NCBI RefSeq assembly: GCF_018918075.1
Contig: NZ_JAHLPW010000015.1
Span: 43,791 to 107,790 of the forward strand
DNA: 64,000 bases
Direction: 5' to 3'
Source of the DNA: Virgibacillus sp. MSJ-26
Lineage (GTDB): Bacteria > Bacillota > Bacilli > Bacillales > Amphibacillaceae
Position 1 is the first letter of the stretch. Each line of letters opens with the position of its first letter. This document shows, piece after piece, positions 1 to 9,333 of the stretch. The position numbers and the translations under genes are program-made. A model generated the notes under the pieces. It had not been told where the DNA came from. It searched no databases and was given only the letters and a program-made list of their open reading frames with translations.

Positions 1-34
1 GCTTTTTTAGTATAAGTTTGGGTGATTATGGAGG

Positions 35-205
35 ATGAAGACCACAAATCCGTAGAAAAGCCTCAAAGTTGTCGTTCATCCGCGCTATGAAGACCGCAAA
101 TCCGAGGAAGCTCTTAAAAGTTGTCGTTCATCGCCGCTATGAAGACCGCAAATCCGAGGAAACTCTTAAAAGTTGTCGTTCATCCCAGCTATGAAAACCA
201 CCAAC
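35..205. repeat. Tandem array of 52-bp units (array 1)
   Basis: Three near-identical units begin at 35, 87 and 139, each starting ATGAAGACC and ending near GTCGTTCAT, with a partial fourth unit from 191. The period is exactly 52 bp. Each unit has an imperfect dyad, ATGAAGAC against GTCGTTCAT, about 45 nt end to end. No gene overlaps it. The first 400 bases otherwise hold only the AT-rich upstream region of the next operon. Confidence 0.85.
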
Positions 206-401
206 CAACCGGCTTCACAAATTAGATTGCTCATTTCTACTACCTCCCACCAAAACCTACCAATCTAAAATCAGAAGTATAATAAACCACCTATATGAAA
301 AGAATAGTTAAAGATTACCGTCATTATCCACTTTAACTCGCATAGCGTTTCTAGTATAGTTAAGATATAAATGATAGAAAATGAATAGGGGACGATGAGT
401 C

Positions 402-1361
402 ATGAAAAGTGTCGTACTGTATCATGAAAAAGTAAAAAAAGTCATTGATAATATAAATGAAGTTATGATTGGTAAAGAAGAAGTAGCTGTTCTCAGCCTG
501 GCCGCTCTTTTAGCAAGGGGGCATATATTGCTGGAAGATGTGCCTGGTGTTGGTAAAACAATGCTCGTTCGAACACTGGCCAAGTCGCTAGATTGTGATT
601 TTAAAAGAATTCAATTTACACCTGATTTACTTCCGTCTGATGTGACAGGTGTATCGATTTATAATCCGAAAACATTAGAATTTGAATTTCGTGGCGGACC
701 TATTTTAGGAAATATTGTGCTTGCGGATGAAATCAACCGGACGTCACCAAAAACGCAATCCTCGCTACTAGAAGGAATGGAAGAAAAAAGTGTAACCGTC
801 GATGGAAACACGATTCAATTAAGTCAACCTTTCTTTGTGATGGCAACACAAAATCCAATTGAATATGAAGGAACGTATCCACTGCCTGAAGCTCAACTTG
901 ACCGATTTATCCTAAAATTAAATATGGGTTATCCATCAATGGCAGATGAACTTGAGATGCTAGAGAGAATGTCACGAAATCATCCAATTGAAACCATTTC
1001 TCCGGTCATGACGAAAGAAGAATTGGTATCTATTCAAGAAGAAGTGAAAGATGTTTATGTCGATCAAAATGTTCAACAATATATTGTCAATCTCGTTAAA
1101 GCAACCCGTGAAAATGAAAATATTTTCCTTGGTGTAAGTCCGCGGGGATCGATAGCTCTGATGAGTGTTGCAAAGGCTTTAGCTTTTATTTATGGCCGGG
1201 ATTATGTCATTCCTGACGATGTGAAATTTATGAGTCCTTATGTATTAAGCCACCGAATTATTTTAAATTCTCGTGCTCAATACGAGGGGAAAACAAGTGA
1301 AGATATCGTCCGTTCTATTGTGGAACAGACATTTGTGCCAATTCGAAAGGAATTTAGCTAA
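402..1361 (+). CDS. yeaC: MoxR-family AAA+ ATPase (YeaC-like)
   Basis: This 319-residue protein is a MoxR-type AAA+ ATPase of the usual length. It shows Walker A in EDVPGVGKT near residue 46, Walker B in VLADEIN near residue 108, and the MoxR motif ATQNPIEYEGTYPLPEAQLD with the downstream LDRF segment. MoxR ATPases act as chaperone-like partners of DUF58 (VWA-like) proteins and are typically encoded beside them, as here: the next gene overlaps the stop codon. The start ATG follows GGGGACG after a short gap. The three-gene arrangement matches yeaC-yeaD-yebA of B. subtilis. Substrate unknown. Confidence 0.9.
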   Translation: MKSVVLYHEKVKKVIDNINEVMIGKEEVAVLSLAALLARGHILLEDVPGVGKTMLVRTLAKSLDCDFKRIQFTPDLLPSDVTGVSIYNPKTLEFEFRGGPILGNIVLADEINRTSPKTQSSLLEGMEEKSVTVDGNTIQLSQPFFVMATQNPIEYEGTYPLPEAQLDRFILKLNMGYPSMADELEMLERMSRNHPIETISPVMTKEELVSIQEEVKDVYVDQNVQQYIVNLVKATRENENIFLGVSPRGSIALMSVAKALAFIYGRDYVIPDDVKFMSPYVLSHRIILNSRAQYEGKTSEDIVRSIVEQTFVPIRKEFS

Positions 1362-2623
1362 TGTCATTTCGGTTGATCCTAAACTTTGTTTTTATCATGC
1401 TTCTTTTCCTCATTCTTTTTTCGTTTGCGATGTTTCAAGGAGGTTTTCTTTCGTGGTTCTTGTTTTATAGTTTCCTACCTATTTTCCTTTACCATATTGG
1501 ACTACTCATTTATCCAATGAAAAAATGGCATGTCACGAGAACAGTCAGTCCCATGGTTGTTGAAGCAGGAAGTGATGTGACGGTTACTATAAAACTTCAT
1601 AGAAAGATAGCTTTCCCATTGTATTACTGTGTTGTTGAAGAACGTTTACCAGACTCTTTAAATAAGGTTGATTATCGCTTGGATAAATATAAATATATGG
1701 AAAATCCTCATTCTATGAAAATAAAACGACGCAAGAAGCAAATTATTTTTCCAGGATTTAAACGAAACTTTACGGTAAACTATCAACTTAAACAGATCCC
1801 GCGCGGTGAACATCAGCTAAGTAATATTCGAATCCGGACAGGAGATGTTTTTGGATTAATTCAAAAAGAGCATGTTTTTCAAACGTCTGATTACATGATG
1901 GTTTACCCAAGTCGACGCTCGATTCATATGGACGAGCAAAGTCAAAGTCTAGATCACGGCACGATGTCAGCCCATTCATTAAATATAAGCAACACGAACG
2001 TCGTTTCAGGAATTCGTGACTATTTACCAGGGGATCGTTTTTCCTGGATTGATTGGAAACAAACGGCCCGTAAAAATACGATGATGACAAAAGAATTTGA
2101 ACAAGAAAAAAGTGCTGATACGTTGGTTGTGCTTAACTGTACGTCAAATGATCGTTTCAATGAGTTGGCGTTTGAAGCAACCGTGGAAATGAGTTACTCA
2201 TTCATCGATATGTTCAAGAAAAATGCAATTCCATCAGGCCTGCTAACAATTGGTGAAAAAGCTGATTATTTTCCAGTCCAACCATATCAAGGTCAAAACG
2301 ATTTGACCAAACGTCATTTAACGACGATTCAGCCAACTGGCAAGCAGATGTTTTCTATGAAATTAAAAGAAGAGTTAATCCGTCTGCAAACTCAGTATCT
2401 TATCGTTATTTTAACGACTTATATCGATGACCAATTAAAAGAGACTGTGAAAGAATTAAAAATGCAAAAGAGACGTGTGATGTTAATTTTTGTTCAAGCA
2501 GAAAAAGCTTTAACGCAAACAGATTTAGCTATCCTACATCACCTTACACAACAAGGCGTTTGTGTAAGTCATATATCAGAGACTCAATTAATAAACGATC
2601 GCATTGAGGTGAATCAATTGTGA
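1361..2623 (+). CDS. yeaD: DUF58 membrane-anchored protein (YeaD-like)
   Basis: The 420-residue protein starts within the stop codon of the MoxR gene (TAATG), so the two are translationally coupled. It begins with two hydrophobic segments (about residues 7-50) and then a soluble part containing the DUF58 hallmark GIRDYLPGDRFSWIDWKQTAR near residue 220, followed by a VWA-like region. Proteins of this family work with MoxR ATPases; the cellular role in Bacillus is not known. Length and order agree with the B. subtilis YeaD position. Confidence 0.85.
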   Translation: MSFRLILNFVFIMLLFLILFSFAMFQGGFLSWFLFYSFLPIFLYHIGLLIYPMKKWHVTRTVSPMVVEAGSDVTVTIKLHRKIAFPLYYCVVEERLPDSLNKVDYRLDKYKYMENPHSMKIKRRKKQIIFPGFKRNFTVNYQLKQIPRGEHQLSNIRIRTGDVFGLIQKEHVFQTSDYMMVYPSRRSIHMDEQSQSLDHGTMSAHSLNISNTNVVSGIRDYLPGDRFSWIDWKQTARKNTMMTKEFEQEKSADTLVVLNCTSNDRFNELAFEATVEMSYSFIDMFKKNAIPSGLLTIGEKADYFPVQPYQGQNDLTKRHLTTIQPTGKQMFSMKLKEELIRLQTQYLIVILTTYIDDQLKETVKELKMQKRRVMLIFVQAEKALTQTDLAILHHLTQQGVCVSHISETQLINDRIEVNQL

Positions 2624-4857
2624 ATGCATTAAAAGTAAGTAAAATACCTTCAGTCTTCACCTCGTTATTATATATTTGTGGATTTTTCATATTTCTAGAA
2701 TGGTTATACCCTATTAAGCAAATAACTGAGACGAATGAAATGGGATTGTTTATTGTCTTCGCTGGATTTTGTTTTTTAATTTCATTACTCGAAGTGCGCT
2801 GGTGGCTCTCATTCATTTTAAAAGGTGCGGGAATACTATTTATCATCCACGTTTTATTTTATGAACAGAGTTTGTTGGATATTGCATGGGTTCATGACTT
2901 TGTAATTGATATACTCTACAACTGGCAAGCGTTGACGAACCAAGAGTGGTATGAGCTTACCGCGATATTCCGTAGCTTACTCTTTCTCATATTAATCTGG
3001 TTGATGAGCTATCTCATTCATTATTGGTTCGTCACTGTCAAACGGATATTTCTATTTATTCTATTAACGTTCGTTTATTTATCCGTTTTAGATACCTTTA
3101 CTGTTTATGACGCGACAAGGTCGATTATCCGCGTGTTCATATTATCTTTTCTATCGCTTGGTTTAACGAACTTTTTTAATGAAGTAGAAAGGGAGGTTGT
3201 GCCTTTTAAATGGACAAAACGAATGTCCAGATGGCTCATCCCGATTTTGTCGATTGTTCTATTATCTTCAGTTGTAGGATACGCTGCTCCGAAGTTCAGT
3301 CCTCAATGGCCAGACCCAGTACCGTTTATCCAACATGCTACAGGAACAGGTGGAAGTGGCAAAACAATACAAAAAGTTGGTTATGGGGAGGATGATTCCC
3401 ATTTAGGCGGGTCATTTGTTCAAGATAATGCACGTGTTTTTACAGCCATAGCCCCGTCGGAAAATTACTGGCGTATTGAAACAAAGGACGTTTATACAGG
3501 AAAGGGTTGGGAAGCTGAACCAGACGAAACTAAAGAGACATACATGCTCGACTCACTGAACAACATCCCTATTAATACTTTCTCCGACGATGTTGAGACA
3601 CAAAAATTACAGGCGAGAATAGAGATGGATGCAGCCACGTATTTGCCAAAACTCGTCTACCCTTATGGAATTCGTGAGGTGCTAGCAGAACGGGGGTTTG
3701 ATATAGAATTAAATATGCATAGTGATGAATTACGCACAATGTATTCAGGAAAGGACACAAGCTTAGCAGATTATAACATTATTTATGATGACCCATCATT
3801 TGATATTGATGAACTTAAAAATGACGGCGATGATCCAGTAGAAATTTCGTCAAGATATACTCAAGTTCCAGATGATTTACCGGAGCGTGTTGATCAATTA
3901 GCAGAAGATATTACAGAACCATACGATAATCGTTATGATAAAGCAAAAGCGATTGAACAGCATTTTGGTCAAAGTGGAGAATTCACCTATGAGACAGAAG
4001 ACATTCCCGTACCAAAAGGCGATGAAGACTATGTCGATCAATTTTTATTCGATTCTAAAAAAGGATACTGTGATAATTACTCTACCTCTATGGTCATCAT
4101 GCTAAGAACCCAGGGCATTCCAGCGAGATGGGCAAAAGGGTTCACAAGTGGAAACAGAGTGGTTAATGAAGATAATGATAGAATTTCCCCTGACGGCAGT
4201 GATGTCTACGAAGTCACCAATGCCAATGCGCATTCATGGGTAGAAGTCTATTTTCCTGATACCGGTTGGGTGCCGTTTGAACCGACGCAAGGCTTCTCAA
4301 ACTTGGCCGATTTCCATACCGAAGTGGCTGGCAGTGACGAAGATGATGCCCTTGACGCAAATGAAGCTGAAGGACCTGAGACTGAAACCGAGGACGACCC
4401 AGAAGTTGAAGAGGATGATCCTGAAATAGGTGGCCCCGAATATGAAGAAGACGATGAGGATAAAGATGACGTCGCTTCAGGGTTTACTTTGAAAAAATGG
4501 CATATCGGTGTTGGTGGAGGTTTATTCGGTTTATTATTGGTGTTTGCCTTTGTAAGGAGATACCGTATCCAAGCGTATCTTTTAGCGAAAAAAATGGAAC
4601 GTGAAGGGGACGCGGCATCTTTGCAGTCCGCTTATCATTTCCTTTTGAAAATTCTTACTAAAAAAGGAAACGGAAAAGACCCTCAACAAACATTAAGAGA
4701 GTACGCGAAAGAAATAGATGTCCTCTATTCAGGAAGTTCAATGAGCCTCTTAACAGCAGGATACGAGCAAATTTTGTATAACAACAATAAAGAAGTGCTT
4801 AACAACACCGAGTTACCGGAGTTATGGAAAGATTTAGTTAATCAAGTTATAGGTTGA
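2620..4857 (+). CDS. yebA: Membrane transglutaminase-like protein (YebA-like)
   Basis: The 745-residue protein starts at GTG, overlapping the previous stop by four bases. The N-terminal 220 residues hold about five to six membrane segments. An extracytoplasmic transglutaminase core follows, with the catalytic Cys in GYCDNYSTS (about residue 485), His in NAHSWVEVYF and Asp in PDTGWVPFEPT. A strongly acidic linker (about residues 580-615), one further membrane helix and a DUF4129-like cytoplasmic tail complete it. This architecture is the usual third partner of MoxR/DUF58 operons. It may act on proteins outside the membrane; the substrate is unknown. Confidence 0.88.
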   Translation: MNALKVSKIPSVFTSLLYICGFFIFLEWLYPIKQITETNEMGLFIVFAGFCFLISLLEVRWWLSFILKGAGILFIIHVLFYEQSLLDIAWVHDFVIDILYNWQALTNQEWYELTAIFRSLLFLILIWLMSYLIHYWFVTVKRIFLFILLTFVYLSVLDTFTVYDATRSIIRVFILSFLSLGLTNFFNEVEREVVPFKWTKRMSRWLIPILSIVLLSSVVGYAAPKFSPQWPDPVPFIQHATGTGGSGKTIQKVGYGEDDSHLGGSFVQDNARVFTAIAPSENYWRIETKDVYTGKGWEAEPDETKETYMLDSLNNIPINTFSDDVETQKLQARIEMDAATYLPKLVYPYGIREVLAERGFDIELNMHSDELRTMYSGKDTSLADYNIIYDDPSFDIDELKNDGDDPVEISSRYTQVPDDLPERVDQLAEDITEPYDNRYDKAKAIEQHFGQSGEFTYETEDIPVPKGDEDYVDQFLFDSKKGYCDNYSTSMVIMLRTQGIPARWAKGFTSGNRVVNEDNDRISPDGSDVYEVTNANAHSWVEVYFPDTGWVPFEPTQGFSNLADFHTEVAGSDEDDALDANEAEGPETETEDDPEVEEDDPEIGGPEYEEDDEDKDDVASGFTLKKWHIGVGGGLFGLLLVFAFVRRYRIQAYLLAKKMEREGDAASLQSAYHFLLKILTKKGNGKDPQQTLREYAKEIDVLYSGSSMSLLTAGYEQILYNNNKEVLNNTELPELWKDLVNQVIG

Positions 4858-4953
4858 CCTTGAAAAAAATGATGGGTAAAATAGTCCATATTAAGTAGAG
4901 CTTTCATGGGAATCCTTTTTAACGAGGACTCTCTATAGTTAGGAGCGGAAATC

Positions 4954-6492
4954 GTGGATAAAACAAATGAAATGATTTTAATTTTGGATTTTGGTAGTCA
5001 GTACAATCAGCTTATTACGAGAAGTGTCAGAGCACTTGGCGTTTATAGCGAATTACACTCTCATAAACTAAGTGTTGAAGAAATTAAACAAATGAATCCT
5101 AAAGGAATTATCCTTTCTGGTGGCCCGCATAGCGTTTATGATGAAAATCAATTCCGCTGTGATCCAGAAATATTTTCACTCGGCATTCCTGTTTTAGGTA
5201 TTTGCTACGGCATGCAGCTTATGGCCATTCATTTTGATGGAAAAGTTGAAAGAACAGCCGAACGCACGTATGAAGAAGTCCAAATTGGATTAGAAAATGA
5301 AACTAGCCTTTTCAAAGATACAGAGAAAAACCAGACAGTATGGATGAGCTACGGTGATCAAGTGACGGAAGTTCCTGCATCTTTCCAAGTTGACGCGACA
5401 AGCGAATCAATTCCAGTCGCTGCGATGAGTGACGCTGATAAAAATCTATACGCATTGCAATTTCATCCTGAGGTAGACGGGACGCAGTATGGCGCTCAAA
5501 TATTACGACACTTTGTCTATGATGTTTGTGATTGCGCTGGCACCTGGACAATCGAAAACTATATTGAATCTGAAGTGAAGAAAATCAAGGAGCAAGTCGG
5601 CGATAAAAAAGTCCTATGTGCACTCAGTGGAGGGGTTGATTCCTCAGTTGTTGCCGCTTTGATTCATAAAGCCATCGGTGATCAATTAACATGTATTTTT
5701 GTTGATCATGGCCTTTTACGTAAAAATGAAGCCGATGATGTCATGGACGTGTTCGCTGAAGATTTCCATATGAACATTATCAAAGTGGATGCAGCAGAAC
5801 GCTTCTTAAGCAAACTTAAAGGTGAGAGCGATCCTGAACAAAAAAGGAAAATTATCGGTAATGAATTTATCGCTGTTTTCGATGACGAAGCCGGTAAATT
5901 AACCGATATTGATTTTCTAGCTCAAGGAACGATTTATGCCGATGTGATTGAAAGCGGCACAGACACAGCGCAAACGATCAAATCACATCATAATGTAGGC
6001 GGACTGCCAGAAGATATGGAGTTTGAACTCGTCGAACCCCTTCGTTCACTATTCAAAGATGAAGTGCGCGAACTTGGTACGCAGTTAGGCTTGCCAGACT
6101 ACATCGTTTGGCGTCAGCCGTTCCCAGGTCCAGGCCTCGGGGTCCGTGTGCTAGGTGAAATTACTGAAGAAAAATTACACCTCGTCCGCGAAACAGATGC
6201 AATCTTACGAGAAGAAATTGCCGAAGCAGGCCTTGACCGTGATATATGGCAATATTTCACCGTTCTACCAGGCATGCGCAGTGTCGGTGTTGTGGATGGT
6301 GAACGCTCATACGATTACACCATCGGCATTCGTGCCGTCCATTCCGTCGACGCCATGACAGCCGATTTTGCGAAGATTCCGTGGGATATTCTTCAGAAAA
6401 TTTCTGAACGGATGACCGCAGAAGTTGATCATGTGAACCGTGTTGTTTATGATATTACGAGTAAGCCGCCTGCTAGTATTGAGTGGGAGTAA
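4954..6492 (+). CDS. guaA: GMP synthase (glutamine-hydrolysing)
   Basis: GuaA converts XMP to GMP using ATP and glutamine. The 512-residue length fits the family. The class I amidotransferase domain is intact: nucleophile Cys84 in VLGICYGMQ and the His/Glu pair in QFHPEV near residue 170. The ATP-pyrophosphatase loop LSGGVDSS lies near residue 225, and the C-terminal dimer domain ends in PPASIEWE. Start is GTG at 4954 after AGGAGCGG. It is a single-gene unit closed by a terminator. The intact glutaminase site here contrasts with the degraded one in PurF of the same window. Confidence 0.97.
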   Translation: MDKTNEMILILDFGSQYNQLITRSVRALGVYSELHSHKLSVEEIKQMNPKGIILSGGPHSVYDENQFRCDPEIFSLGIPVLGICYGMQLMAIHFDGKVERTAERTYEEVQIGLENETSLFKDTEKNQTVWMSYGDQVTEVPASFQVDATSESIPVAAMSDADKNLYALQFHPEVDGTQYGAQILRHFVYDVCDCAGTWTIENYIESEVKKIKEQVGDKKVLCALSGGVDSSVVAALIHKAIGDQLTCIFVDHGLLRKNEADDVMDVFAEDFHMNIIKVDAAERFLSKLKGESDPEQKRKIIGNEFIAVFDDEAGKLTDIDFLAQGTIYADVIESGTDTAQTIKSHHNVGGLPEDMEFELVEPLRSLFKDEVRELGTQLGLPDYIVWRQPFPGPGLGVRVLGEITEEKLHLVRETDAILREEIAEAGLDRDIWQYFTVLPGMRSVGVVDGERSYDYTIGIRAVHSVDAMTADFAKIPWDILQKISERMTAEVDHVNRVVYDITSKPPASIEWE

Positions 6493-6500
6493 AAAAACAA

Positions 6501-6544
6501 GAGTCCTTAAAGTCTTTTCAACACAGACTTTAAGGGCTTTTTTG
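6501..6544 (+). terminator. Rho-independent terminator after guaA
   Basis: GAGTCCTTAAAGTC pairs with GACTTTAAGGGCTT across a short loop and is followed by a run of T. Confidence 0.92.
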
Positions 6545-6662
6545 TCGTGACACGGTTATATAATTTTGTCTACATAAATTGGTTACTGCTGAATGTTTGA
6601 TTTGCATAATTTCCATGTGTATGAAACGTGAATTATGATATAATAAAAATGAGGTGACTATT

Positions 6663-7292
6663 GTGATTGAAGACACATTAAAACATGCTTTTGAAGAGAA
6701 TAACGGTATCTTGACTCCTGAAATTGCAACAGATTATGGTATTCATGATTCGACCCTTAGAAAAGCTGTTGAACGAAAAGATATTCAAAAATATTGCAGA
6801 GGTATTTATTTATTAGACGATTTTTATTTTGATGATTTATATATTATTCAGTTGCAGTATCCTGGCGCTGTATATTCGCACGAAACAGCAGTTATGTTGC
6901 ATACATTATCTAGTTACTCACCATTTTTTTATCACGTTTCATTTGGAAGAGGTTATCATTTATCCAATGCTAAAGAACAACATATAAAACCACACTATAT
7001 TTCTAAAAATGAACTTGATGACGAATATATCGAAAAAATCGATAGTTGGGATTCTAACCCAATTAAAGTTACAAATTTAGAGAAAACAATAGTGGATATG
7101 TTGCGTCATAAAAATCCAATGCCAGGAATTGTTGATGAAATGATTCATGATTATGTTACAAGAGAAGATAAAAACATTGATAAGTTAGTGGATTACGCTT
7201 GTCGATTTGATGTATTAACTAGTGTTAAAGAGAGGGTCTTTCCATTTGCTGAATCAACAAATGATGAAGAATTTAATAATCAAAAAATCTAA
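6663..7292 (+). CDS. AbiEi-like antitoxin / regulator
   Basis: The protein of about 209 residues resembles AbiEi antitoxins of type IV toxin-antitoxin systems: an N-terminal winged-helix region (LTPEIATDYGIHDSTLRKAVERKD) and a following segment with YSHETAVMLHTLSSYSP, typical of this family. I choose GTG at 6663 because GAGGTG lies seven bases upstream; an in-frame GTG at 6654 would sit inside that site. A TATAAT box is at about 6640. The following gene, overlapping its end, is the nucleotidyltransferase partner. AbiE antitoxins repress their own promoter; no operator was identified. Base composition is AT-richer than guaA, in line with acquisition. Confidence 0.8.
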   Translation: MIEDTLKHAFEENNGILTPEIATDYGIHDSTLRKAVERKDIQKYCRGIYLLDDFYFDDLYIIQLQYPGAVYSHETAVMLHTLSSYSPFFYHVSFGRGYHLSNAKEQHIKPHYISKNELDDEYIEKIDSWDSNPIKVTNLEKTIVDMLRHKNPMPGIVDEMIHDYVTREDKNIDKLVDYACRFDVLTSVKERVFPFAESTNDEEFNNQKI

Positions 7293-8093
7293 AGAATCAA
7301 AATTACCCGCCCAACAATTATATGGACTGTTTGCAATGGATCGCTTGATATTAAAATTAAGTAAGACTCCATATGCTAATAATTTGATTGTTAAAGGCGG
7401 ATTTCTTTTAACAATCGATTTAGGTGTTTCTATGAGAGCAACTAGAGATTTAGACCTTACTGTTAGGGATTTGTATTTATCTACAGATGTAATTAATGAA
7501 TTATTTGATGTAATTAAGATTAAAGATAAAGATAGTAATGAATATTTTGAGCTTAATAATATAAAAGAAACAAGAGAAGAATTTGATTATAATGGATACA
7601 ATTTAAAACTTATTTATCATAATGGAAACACTAAGATACCAATAAATGTAGATATTACAAGTGGGGAAAACTTATCGGTGTAAATGATAGAAGGCATTTC
7701 AAGTCAATATTTACTAATGAAGAGTACATGTTAAGTAGCTATTCAATTGAACAAATAATAACTGATAAATTTCATACGTTACTAGCCTATGGTGAACTTG
7801 ATGATACAAACACCCGAATGAAAGATTACTATGATTTGTATTTATTGACAACAACTATTGATGATATTGATTTGAATAAAGTTGTTTTGGGTCTTGAAAA
7901 GAGAATGAACCAACGGAATACCTTTATTCATACCAATGATTATGATGTAATTATTGACTTTTTAACTCAGTCAAATAACCAACAAGAATTATGGTCAGCT
8001 TTTGTAAGCGGTAATCCTTATGCTAAAAACATAAGCTTTCAAGAAATAATGAATCAAATTAAATTCTTTTCAAACAAACTTATTAATCAATAA
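7264..8093 (+). pseudogene. AbiEii/AbiGii-type nucleotidyltransferase toxin, frameshifted
   Basis: The first part (to the stop at 7681-7683) carries LIVKGGFLLTIDLGVSMRAT followed by RDLDLTV, the nucleotidyltransferase signature of AbiEii toxins. The frame then breaks: after GGGGAAAACTT near 7671 the downstream frame reads IGVNDRRHFKSIFTNEEYML and continues through TDKFHTLLAYG and KDYYDLYLL, the conserved C-terminal part, to 8093. One extra A in the AAAA run at about 7667-7670 would restore a single frame (GEKLIGVND). It is therefore either a real one-base deletion inactivating the toxin or a homopolymer sequencing error. The start is probably ATG 7261 or 7264, inside the antitoxin gene. Confidence 0.8.
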
Positions 8094-8208
8094 CTTCAAA
8101 AAAGGCACTGAAATAAGTAGGGCAGAAAGACACCATAGAAATAAGCATAAAAAGAAATTTAAGCGAAAATGAGCACTTATCGTAAATAAAGAAAAAAGGG
8201 GGATATAA

Positions 8209-8742
8209 TTGGATAGTTGGTTATTAAGAAATAGAAACTTAATGATAGTCTTATTGCTTACGTTTATTATTTTAACAGCGTGTAACAAAGATGAAGTCAA
8301 AGACAGCCCTTTATACGAAGGGGAGGAATTGACAATTGGTGTAGTTGGAGAGGAACCAAAAGTGAGAGAAAAAAATATTGAATTTAAAAATGTCACATTA
8401 AAAGATTTAAAAGAAGAAAAATTTCCCTCAGAATTGGATGCTATATTTATTATGAAAGAGAATTTTACTGAAGCATCGAAGGCTTCTTTTGCTAAAGTGT
8501 ACAAAGAATCAGGTATGCTCTTTTTCTTTATTGAATCAGAAAAATCTTATATACCTTTCGTTGATGAGGAAACAGACTATGAAAGTTCTTCTGTTAACAA
8601 ACCTGGAAACTATGCTTCTGGTTATTACCGAACTGGAGATGAAGGAACGTATTGGGATTATGGGCTTTACAATGATGCAGTCAATGAAACTAATATTTTG
8701 GATGTTTATTCAAGGATTTTTAAAACTATTGACGAGAATTAA
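8209..8742 (+). CDS. Putative lipoprotein of unknown function
   Basis: The 177-residue product starts at TTG 8209, six bases after AAAAAAGGGGGA. It has a signal peptide with lipobox LTAC (cysteine about residue 25), so it should be a lipid-anchored surface protein. The mature part is acidic and has no family that I recognise; YASGYYRTGDEGTYWDYGLY is a distinctive aromatic stretch. It lies alone between the AbiE remnant and the ABC-F leader. Function unknown. Confidence 0.7.
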   Translation: MDSWLLRNRNLMIVLLLTFIILTACNKDEVKDSPLYEGEELTIGVVGEEPKVREKNIEFKNVTLKDLKEEKFPSELDAIFIMKENFTEASKASFAKVYKESGMLFFFIESEKSYIPFVDEETDYESSSVNKPGNYASGYYRTGDEGTYWDYGLYNDAVNETNILDVYSRIFKTIDEN

Positions 8743-9094
8743 AGTTCTACGATTTCGCTCACTTTTAATATAGAATTGTTCTTCGATCGGATGCAATTGT
8801 TTGGAGAGACGACAGGTTCGGTTATGAACATACATTGCTGGTTCATATAAGGCGGATCCGCGAAAAAATTGAAAACTCTCCCTCTCACCCCGTCCATATC
8901 ATTACTGTTAGGGGGGGATATAAACTTCTATTGAAGGAAAATGACTAGGTGGAAGATGGTATTAGCATAATATGGTGTTTGGTCACTGCTACTTTTATTT
9001 ATCTCAATATTTAATAAGAAACAGCCATTGACAATTATGAATAAATCGTTGTATGTTTAAAGTAACATTTATCAAAAAAGGGTGACCCAACTAC
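8743..9094. other. Intergenic region before the ABC-F leader
   Basis: No gene with a credible start is visible. The stretch contains a G7 run near 8910 and AT-rich sequence likely to hold the promoter of the downstream leader, but I cannot assign -35 and -10 boxes with certainty. Confidence 0.4.
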
Positions 9095-9106
9095 ATGAAG
9101 TACTAA
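9095..9106 (+). CDS. Three-codon leader peptide MKY
   Basis: ATG AAG TAC TAA lies after AAAAAAGGGTGA and directly abuts the first arm of the attenuator hairpin (AATCCTATT at 9105). A ribosome arrested on such a minimal reading frame would cover that arm. Very short upstream frames of this kind are known in front of antibiotic-inducible ABC-F genes of Firmicutes. Translation is inferred, not shown. Confidence 0.6.
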   Translation: MKY

Positions 9107-9304
9107 TCCTATTTTACGAAAATAAACAATAAAGGTTTTTAATGTTGAGCAGATAGTGCTTGCTTTTTGTGATGCCTTTTATTGTCGTTTTTCAGAATAG
9201 GATTGGTATTATATAGTTGGACTAAAGAGAGTAATATTCTTTGGTGTATACCTATATTTATTTATGCCTCCTATTCTGTATGAAGATGGGAGGATTTTTG
9301 TCTT
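9105..9304 (+). promoter_or_regulatory. Ribosome-mediated transcription attenuator of the ABC-F gene
   Basis: Four segments are visible. Segment 1, AATCCTATT at 9105, pairs with segment 2, CAGAATAGGATT at 9193-9204, and the stem is extended by GAAAA/TTTTT and CAATAAAGG/CCTTTTATTG. Segment 3, TCCTATTCTG at 9269-9278, is the exact complement of segment 2 (CAGAATAGGA). Segment 3 is also the left arm of a terminator, CCTCC 9267 with GGAGG 9289 followed by ATTTTTG. If segment 1 is masked by a stalled ribosome, segment 2 can pair with segment 3 and prevent termination. Confidence 0.82.
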
Positions 9305-9333
9305 CCCTAAATCTGATACAGGGAGATGTAATT

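Noticed and set aside
8070..8504. 144-codon open frame on the minus strand
   Set aside because: It is opposite the lipoprotein gene and the AbiEii end, lacks a ribosome site, and its composition is that of an antisense shadow.
9241..9333. N-terminal extension of the ABC-F protein starting at 9241
   Set aside because: It overlaps the attenuator terminator and lacks a ribosome site; ATG 9334 has a well-placed GGGAG and begins the usual ABC domain.
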